From Darksidea phi (taxonomy: Eukaryota > Ascomycota > Dothideomycetes > Pleosporales > Lentitheciaceae), in NCBI GenBank assembly GCA_030770425.1, contig JASJFT010000376.1, positions 1-24,262 of the forward strand: a stretch of DNA of 24,262 nt. Reading direction: 5' to 3'. A program made the translations under genes and the position numbers. Every line of letters begins with the position of its first letter. The stretch's first letter is position 1. The notes beneath the pieces were generated by a model, which worked only from the letters and a program-made list of their open reading frames with translations, made no database searches and was not told the DNA's origin. This document shows positions 19,380 to 24,262 of this stretch, in pieces.

Positions 19380-20500
19380 AAGATAGAATTATCTATATAT
19401 TCTAATAAATCTATATACTAAAGAAAATTCGAAAAGAATTTATTAGATAATACTATAAAGTACCCGTATATAGATACTAAGGAGTAGAAAAAACTCTTAA
19501 ATAATTAATAAGGATATACTATTTTTTATATATAAGATAACTAGTTATATAAGTCTTATTAGAATATATAGACTATTATAAAAGTAAATATACTAGATAT
19601 ATATCCTATAGAATATTATAGCTAATAGAGAACGTAGAAGAATTATAGAAGGTAATAATAATATACTTTATTATATAACTACTACGTTCTAAGAAACTAA
19701 TAATAGAAGTATCCTATAATACTATACTAGTAGTAGTAGATAAGTTTACTAAGTATATCTACTTTATCCTATATACGGATAAAGAAAATATTATAGAATA
19801 ATTTATCTATACTCTACTAAGATACGTATTTAGTAAATATAGAATACTAGATAAGATAATTTTAAACTAAGATATTAAGTTTATAGTAAAGTTTTAATAG
19901 ACCCTTATAGCTAAACTAGAAATAAAGTATAGTATATTAACCGCCTATTATCTATAGACGAACGAACTAATAGAATAAATAAACTAAATAATAGAATAAT
20001 ATCTTAGATATTATCTAAACTATTAATAAAATAATTAGGTTATACTATTATTTATAGTATAGTTTACGTATAATAGCTCGTAATATAGTATAATAAAGAT
20101 AATACTATTCTTTATAAACTATAGATTTAAACTAAAGGTATATAAGGAACCTAAGTAACTCTAATTATATAGCTAAAATAGAGAAGAAATAGTAAAGATT
20201 ATCCTATAAATATACTAATAGCTTAAGAAAGACGTAGAATTCCTTTAAAATAGGATAAATAAATACTATAATAAGAAATAAAAAAAGGTACCCCCTTTTA
20301 AAGAGGGAGAAAAGATATAGTTACTACGAAAAAATATTAAAAGTAAGTAACCTAATAGTAAACTAGACTATACTAAGATCGGCCTCTACGAAATCGAAAA
20401 ATAAATCTTACTTCTAAACTATAGACTAAGACTACTTCTATAAATAAAAATTTATCCTATATTCTATATTAGCTTACTAGAAAAGATACTATAGAATACT
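19380..20500 (+). pseudogene. pol: D integrase with GPY-type module
   Basis: The zinc domain (19435-19580) reads Y-Y-K-V-P-V-Y-R-Y-x-G-V-E-K-T-L, with I-D-Y-Y-K-S-K-Y for the second Cys pair region. The core has V-V-V-D-K-F-T-K-Y at about 19730 (first catalytic Asp kept). The second Asp motif reads L-N-x-D-I-K-F, with Asn where SDRxxxF-type motifs have Asp. The region of the third residue reads T-A-Y-Y-L-x-T-N-E-x-I-E (from YHPQTDGQTE, Glu kept), then Y-L-R-Y-Y-L-N-Y. The C-terminal module has L-D-Y-T-K-I-G-L-Y-E-I (GPYEI; about 20365-20396) and I-H/Y-P-I-F-Y-I-S-L-L-E. It would insert cDNA and make the 5-bp ATATA duplication. Confidence 0.9.
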
Positions 20501-20544
20501 AAACTAGTTATATACGAAGTAGATACGTATAAAGAGAACCCTAA

Positions 20545-20705
20545 AGAATAAAAAGTAGAAGAAGTCCTAGATAAAGATATTAAAAATAGAAAGAACTATT
20601 ACTTAATCTAGTAGTAAGGAACTAATAAGAATAGAAAACTATAAAAATAAATCTAGAAATCTAAAGAAAATCTTAATTATTCTAAAAAGCTTATAAAGTA
20701 CTAAA
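20545..20705 (+). pseudogene. pol: D chromodomain
   Basis: Directly behind the integrase: V-E-E-V-L-D-K-D-I-K-N-R-K-N-Y-Y-L-I from 20555, from the pattern VExILDxRxxxGxxxYLVKW, with the Trp codons turned into stops. It ends in S-K-E-N-L-N-Y-S-K-K-L-I (WEPxENLxxxxxLI). Chromodomains of this clade bind methylated histone H3 and target insertion to heterochromatin, which fits an insertion into an existing transposon island. Confidence 0.85.
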
Positions 20706-21383
20706 ATCGTAATTATAAAGAAAGTTTAGAGATAGAATAAGTTTATCTTATAATAACTTAAGAGAAGCGGTACTTTTCTTAGTACTACTAGTACTTAGAG
20801 TAGCCGGAGAGATTTCTAGATCCTTCTACTAATCTAAGTAATAGAGCTCCTCCTTCTTAGTATTAAGTTTAGCTTTAAGTATTTAAGCTTAAGTTATTTC
20901 GTACTTTTAAAGAAACTTCTTTTATTTCTTTATCCGCTAAATCTTTATACGAACCTCTACTAGCTTATTAAGAAGTTCCTTCTAAAGATACTTAGCCTCT
21001 TCCCTCTATTATTAAAGTTTCTCTTAAGAATAATCGATAGATTTTCCTAATAGCTATAAGTCCTAATACTAGAGTTACTATATAATATATATAATTAGAT
21101 ATAGATATACTCGATAGACTATATAAGTTATATATATTCGTCCGGATATAAGCTTTATATATCTTACTATATATTAGAGATATAATATAAGAAACTCTAA
21201 CCTAAGAGTAATATTTATACGGGAATATCTTAGAACTAGTAGATTTTATACGATTAGTAAGAGTAATATATTCTTTAATTTTACGAGAAACTATAGAGGA
21301 TAAAAGAATTAAAGAAGAAATTTCTTATACTACTAGAAACTTATTCGTACTATAGAGACGGAATAACCTTCGAGTTAAAGACT
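20706..21383 (+). pseudogene. Possible C-terminal extension of D pol after the chromodomain
   Basis: The gag-pol frame stays protein-like for about 225 more codons, up to the polypurine tract. Best parts are around 20930-20985 (F-I-S-L-S-A-K-S-L-Y-E-P-L-L-A-Y) and 21233-21375 (V-D-F-I-R-L-V-R-V-I-Y-S-L-I-L-R, then I-E-D-K-R-I-K-E-E-I-S-Y-T-T-R-N-L-F-V-L). Stops are TAA/TAG of the RIP kind. Most chromoviruses end at or shortly after the chromodomain, so this is unusual. No domain is recognised. The alternative is ordinary non-coding 3' sequence whose RIP bias happens to look coding; TGA cannot be used as a test because TpG is gone. Confidence 0.4.
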
Positions 21384-21399
21384 TAAAAAGAGGAAATAA
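21384..21399 (+). promoter_or_regulatory. Polypurine tract of D
   Basis: AAAAAGAGGAAATAA lies immediately upstream of the 3' LTR. This is the usual primer site for plus-strand DNA synthesis. The T near its end is probably original (GATG or AATG before RIP). Confidence 0.8.
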
Positions 21400-21895
21400 T
21401 ATTATAAACTATATACGATCCTTAGAACTATAATAACTAAAGCTACTAGAAATCGAGCTAATTACTAGTTCGAATAATAAGTATAAGGAATACTATAAGA
21501 CTAATCTTAGTTAAGATAAGAACGTCGATCTTAGATAGAAAGTAGACTATAATATAGATATATAAAAGGTTATATAATAGAGCTATAGATCTATAGATAT
21601 AAATCTATAGATCTAAAGAAGGTTATATAATAAAGCTATAGATCTATAATTATAGATCTATAGATCTAAGAGATCTATACTAAAAGGACTATAGATCTAG
21701 AAAACTAAATTAATATATAATAATTATAAATCTTCTAGATAGTTTTTCTCTTATAGTTAATTTCGAATCTAGATTAATCCTAGTATATTAACGTAATTAA
21801 ACTATTACTACTTATTCTAAACTTCTCCTCTCTTATCTTAAGTATAAACCCTAAGTAAGGTCTAATAATCTATTAGGCCTAGACCCCGTCTTATA
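21400..21895 (+). repeat. 3' LTR of D, with internal 53-bp tandem repeat
   Basis: 496 bp, the same length as the 5' LTR and aligned to it without gaps. Differences are transitions, with the 3' copy more often T/A where the 5' copy keeps C/G (for example CGGACGACGAG against CGAATAATAAG). The tandem units are at 21566-21618 and 21619-21670. Here the CGTAA of the 5' LTR has become TATAA. Confidence 0.92.
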
Positions 21896-21900
21896 ATATA
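21896..21900. repeat. 5-bp target duplication of D (right copy)
   Basis: ATATA directly after the 3' LTR; matches 14837-14841. Confidence 0.8.
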
Positions 21901-23310
21901 CTATATAAATTACTACTTACTTAGATATAAAGAAAACTATTAGACTTCTAAAAAATCTATACTATTAAGATATAATAAATAAGAATATAAAATATTATAT
22001 AAGAAATTATAAGTAGTACTAATAGAGTTATAAGTTTTAAGATAAAATCTTAAATCTTTTTAAACTACTTCTTATACTTAAGAGGGTATAAAAAGATATT
22101 TTTATAAACTTTAAAAGTTTTCTAAAGAACTATAAGGAATATAATAATATATTTATAATAATATATAAATTATTAAAATATACTTTCTTATTACTTTACT
22201 TTAAGACTATTACTATTAAAGATATAGTTACTCTCTACTATATATATATATATAGCGAGTCTTTAGTCCCCTATATACTATAATCTTAGATTAAAGTCTA
22301 TAGTTTATATTAGGCTTTATAAAAGAATTATATAGATTTATAGAAATTAACTAGCTATTATCTATAATCTACTATTTATAAACTAATAATAATATAAAAG
22401 TTTTTAATTAATAGTTAGATTAATAATTATATCCTTTTATAAACTTCTATTAAAATAACTAGTCTAATCTTCTATTTAATATAGATTAGATTTAAATAAT
22501 TCTTCTATATAATATAATAGAATTTTTTCTATTTAAGATTAAATTTAATTATAAGACTTATTACTACTAGAATTAATAAGAATACGTCTATAAATCCTTT
22601 AAATTACTAGATAATATAACTATATAGATAGTCTAAGAGTTTATAAAAATCTAAACTAATATAGTCTAATAGATTTATAACTATATCTAAACTAATATTA
22701 TAATAGTTTAAAAAGTCTAGAGCTAATAAGTTAATATAAAATACTATTCTCTAGATTTTAGTATAGAAGACTAAGTTTATATTATATCTAAGGAATTTAC
22801 TACCTTAAGACTAAGTCTAAAATTAGACTAGTAAATATATAAATCTTATTTTATTATTAAATAAAAGTATAGCTTCTATATAATCTAGTTACCCTTTTAT
22901 ATAAAGATATATAATATTTTTTATATAAATAGATTATATAAAGTCGTATAAGATCTATTATCTAATTAAGTACTTTTTAAAAAACTAGCTATAAAAGTAA
23001 ATAGGTATTCTAAGTAGTTAGTAGTCTATATTCTTAATAGCTAAATCGTTTATAGTAAGCTCTATTATTAAATAAAATAGATAGACTACGACCTAAATCT
23101 AATCTACTATCTAGTAAGTAATTTTATAAATATAGTCTAAAAAGTAAAAGAGTTTTATAATAAGTATCTTAATAAGCTAGATCTATTTAAATAGCTAATC
23201 TAGTAATTAGAAGTCGTATTATAGAATAAGTTCCTTAGCCCCTAGTTAGAAGATAAGGTACTAGTTAAAATAGAAATTTAGAAAAATTATTAGTATTAAG
23301 TATAGATCCC
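21901..23310 (+). pseudogene. pol: Element B integrase and chromodomain, continuation after D
   Basis: Joined to 14841, this reads I-T-T-Y-L-D-I-K-K-T-I-R-L-L-K-N-L-Y-Y, the second half of a Gypsy integrase zinc domain (HPGxxKTxxLL...YYWPG), then Y-I-R-N-Y-K-x-Y for the Cys pair. The core follows: K-D-I-F-I-N-F and, after a phase change in the TA run at 22238-22254, I-L-D-x-S-L-x-F-I (SDRGxQF), I-Y-Y-L-x-T-N (YHPQTD) and F-N-x-x-L-D. The tail at 22769 reads V-Y-I-I-S-K-E-F-T-T-L-R-L-S-L-K-L-D (VWxxxxNxxTxRPSxKLD). The chromodomain (about 23000-23200) has V-Y-I-L-N-S and Y-Y-L-V-S-N-F-I-N-I, from YxPASNFxN, then E-F-Y-N-K-Y-L-N-K. The stop is not definable; coding character fades by 23310. Confidence 0.88.
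22238..22254. repeat. TA run that shifts the element B integrase frame
   Basis: An alternating TA tract. Upstream the integrase core is read with codon starts divisible by 3 (K-D-I-V-T-L-Y-Y). Directly downstream it continues with remainder 2 (R-V-F-S-P-L-Y-T-I-I-L-D). The tract probably arose when RIP turned CAT/TAC-type codons into TA, then slipped. Confidence 0.65.
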
Positions 23311-23320
23311 CTATCTCTTA

Positions 23321-23619
23321 TAGTCTACTAAAATAAGTAATATAATATTTAAAGCTTAGAGTAATTATTTCTAAGTTTAGAGTACCTTTTCTTTATAATT
23401 TACTAAAATAAATAGTATAATATCTAGAACTTAAGATAATTACCCCTAAGCTTAGAATATCTTTATTTTATAACCTATTAAAATAGGTAGTATATAGTCT
23501 AGAGTCTATAGTAATTATTTTTAAGCTTAGGATATTCCTTCTTTATAATCTACTAAAATAGATAGTTTAATATCTAAAGTCTATAATAACTACTTCTAAG
23601 CTTAAAGTACCCCTCTATA
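23321..23619 (+). repeat. 75-bp tandem repeat, four copies, in the 3' region of B
   Basis: Units start at 23321, 23396, 23471 and 23546 (exact 75-bp period; the last is slightly short). Each opens with TARTCTACTAAAATA-like sequence, carries TAATTATTTCTAAGCTTAG-like sequence in the middle and ends in CTTTATA. The array lies between the chromodomain and the 3' LTR of B. Confidence 0.88.
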
Positions 23620-24017
23620 GTCTTACTTTACTACGGGTAGAAATATAAAAGAAGTAAGTCTTATTCTCTAGTAGGACTATATATATATAACTTCTAGATA
23701 ATATAAAAAACTAAGTTATTAGTACCTTCTTATAGATCTTATAATATTCTTTAAGTATATTATATAATATATATATTAGAAAAATATTTTTTAGATAATA
23801 ATTTATATAGTAAAATAAGTAGATATATATAGGACTATATAATAATAATATACTTTAAGAATAATCTAGAGGGTACTAGTTAAATTATTTTTTTAAGTAG
23901 GAAGTAATAGATATAGATATCTATCTATCTTCTCTACTTTCTCTCTTCCTCCCCTTTTTAAAAGCGTTTTTTCTTAATTATTTATTTACTAAGACCCTTA
24001 AGGATAAGGTCTTATTT
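23620..24017. other. Non-coding 3' region of element B
   Basis: About 400 bases with no readable frame. A pyrimidine-rich stretch lies at 23930-23957 and a GC-bearing inverted word (AAGACCCTTAAGGATAAGGTCTT) at 23990-24012 that could fold into a short hairpin. Confidence 0.4.
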
Positions 24018-24031
24018 TAGAAGAGAGATAA
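24018..24031 (+). promoter_or_regulatory. Polypurine tract of element B
   Basis: TAGAAGAGAGATAA lies directly before the 3' LTR, in the position where plus-strand synthesis is primed. It supports assigning the LTR that follows to B. Confidence 0.7.
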
Positions 24032-24262
24032 TATTATAACCTATTCCTTAGATATTCTAGTTATTTTCCTTATTTTCTATTTCGATTAGTAGATTAGGTA
24101 ATCCCGAGGATTAGTCTAATAATTAATTAGCTTATTTAGTACGCTAAGCTTTATTTAGGTATAAGAACCCCTCGTTCTTATATCCTTATAGTACTATCTT
24201 AGAATAGCTTTAATATATCGATTCTACTATTAGTTAATTAGAAGACTATCTTAGCTATTATA
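24032..24262 (+). repeat. 3' LTR of element B, cut by the window end
   Basis: The first 231 bases of the LTR, starting TATTATAACCTATTCCTTAG and matching 8373-8604 throughout, with transitions. It continues beyond the window, so its end and the target duplication of B cannot be seen. Confidence 0.85.

Larger units (their letters stand above)
15374..21383 (+). pseudogene. gag-pol: gag-pol of element D, one continuous RIP-degraded frame
   Basis: The whole polyprotein of D. Independent landmarks share one phase (codon starts leaving remainder 2 on division by 3): zinc knuckle 16283, protease 17477, RT YLDD 18374, integrase 19739, chromodomain 20555 and the C-terminal stretch 21233. Over 6 kb no net indel has occurred. 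The likely start is ATA at 15374 (ATG before RIP), about 36 bases after the LTR. Stops are TAA/TAG at expected Gln, Arg or Trp positions. A single gag-pol frame without a frameshift site is known for many fungal chromoviruses. The C-terminal end is uncertain, since the frame stays protein-like up to the polypurine tract. Individual domains are listed below. Confidence 0.88.
14842..21895 (+). mobile_element. Complete Gypsy element D (chromovirus), nested in B
   Basis: A full-length LTR retrotransposon of 7054 bp. Both LTRs are 496 bp (14842-15337 and 21400-21895), and ATATA lies directly outside each end (14837-14841, 21896-21900). The internal region carries gag, protease, RT, RNase H, integrase, a GPY-type module and a chromodomain, all in one frame, then a polypurine tract next to the 3' LTR. 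Removing D and one ATATA rejoins the integrase of B in frame, which proves the nesting. D keeps much more CpG than B; its YLDDILIY box is unmutated. It is inactive: the frame has many TAA/TAG stops and no ATG at the start. Confidence 0.93.
8373..24262 (+). mobile_element. Gypsy element B, interrupted by I3 and by the complete element D
   Basis: A chromovirus-type Gypsy element whose two LTRs start at 8373 and 24032. With I3 (about 10960-11878) and D plus one target duplication (14842-21900) removed, it would be about 8.4 kb to the end of the window. Gene order on the plus strand is gag (about 10430-10930 is clearest), pol with RT (13130-13800), RNase H (14050-14480), integrase (14700-14841 joined to 21901-22700) and chromodomain (22990-23200), then a 3' region with four 75-bp repeats and a polypurine tract. 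B is about as AT-rich as A and much more eroded than D. The right-hand LTR runs off the window. Confidence 0.85.

Noticed and set aside
81..24262. Extreme AT content as mitochondrial DNA or an AT-rich bacterial genome
   Set aside because: The loss is specific to CpA/TpG, CpT and CpG remain, and all readable genes are Gypsy retrotransposons full of RIP-type stops.

Overview
The window is one block of dead, nested transposable elements from a filamentous ascomycete (Pezizomycotina). The diagnosis rests on dinucleotides. After the first 80 bases, CpA and its complement TpG are almost absent from 24 kb on both strands. C is followed by T, C or G but hardly ever by A, and ATG is nearly extinct. 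This is what repeat-induced point mutation (RIP, CpA to TpA) leaves when it has run close to saturation. In frames that can still be read, the stops are TAA or TAG where CAA, CAG, CGA or TGG is expected, Cys and His read as Tyr, and Gly reads as Arg or Ser. I see no intact protein gene, tRNA, rRNA or CRISPR array. The species cannot be named from this sequence.

Layout. 1-80 is normal, unmutated DNA, probably the edge of the host's unique sequence. 99-562 is an LTR on the minus strand. About 563-8372 holds Ty3/Gypsy element A (plus strand: gag zinc knuckle, protease, RT, RNase H, integrase, chromodomain). A is split by insert I1 (about 4677-6112, poly-A tailed) and insert I2 (6593-7754, probable 9-bp target duplication). 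8373-24262 is a second Gypsy element, B, with a 5' LTR at 8373-8838 and a 3' LTR from 24032 that runs off the window. B is split by insert I3 (about 10960-11878, with the same poly-A tail as I1) and by a complete third Gypsy element, D (14842-21895, 496-bp LTRs, ATATA target duplication). D sits in the zinc-binding part of B's integrase; removing D and one ATATA restores B's integrase reading frame.

How the parts fit. A, B and D have three different RT sequences and all end in a chromodomain, so all are chromovirus-type Gypsy elements. D and the three inserts keep far more CpG and GC than A and B. That agrees with the nesting order: A and B are older, and I1, I2, I3 and D came later. D is structurally complete. 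Its gag-pol landmarks are all in one frame over about 6 kb, so RIP point mutations, not deletions, killed it.

Nothing here looks like a working new system. The points most worth following are the apparent long C-terminal extension behind D's chromodomain, the unrecognised decayed ORFs in I1 and I2, the poly-A tail shared by I1 and I3 despite unrelated bodies, and frame changes in B that coincide with TA runs made by RIP.
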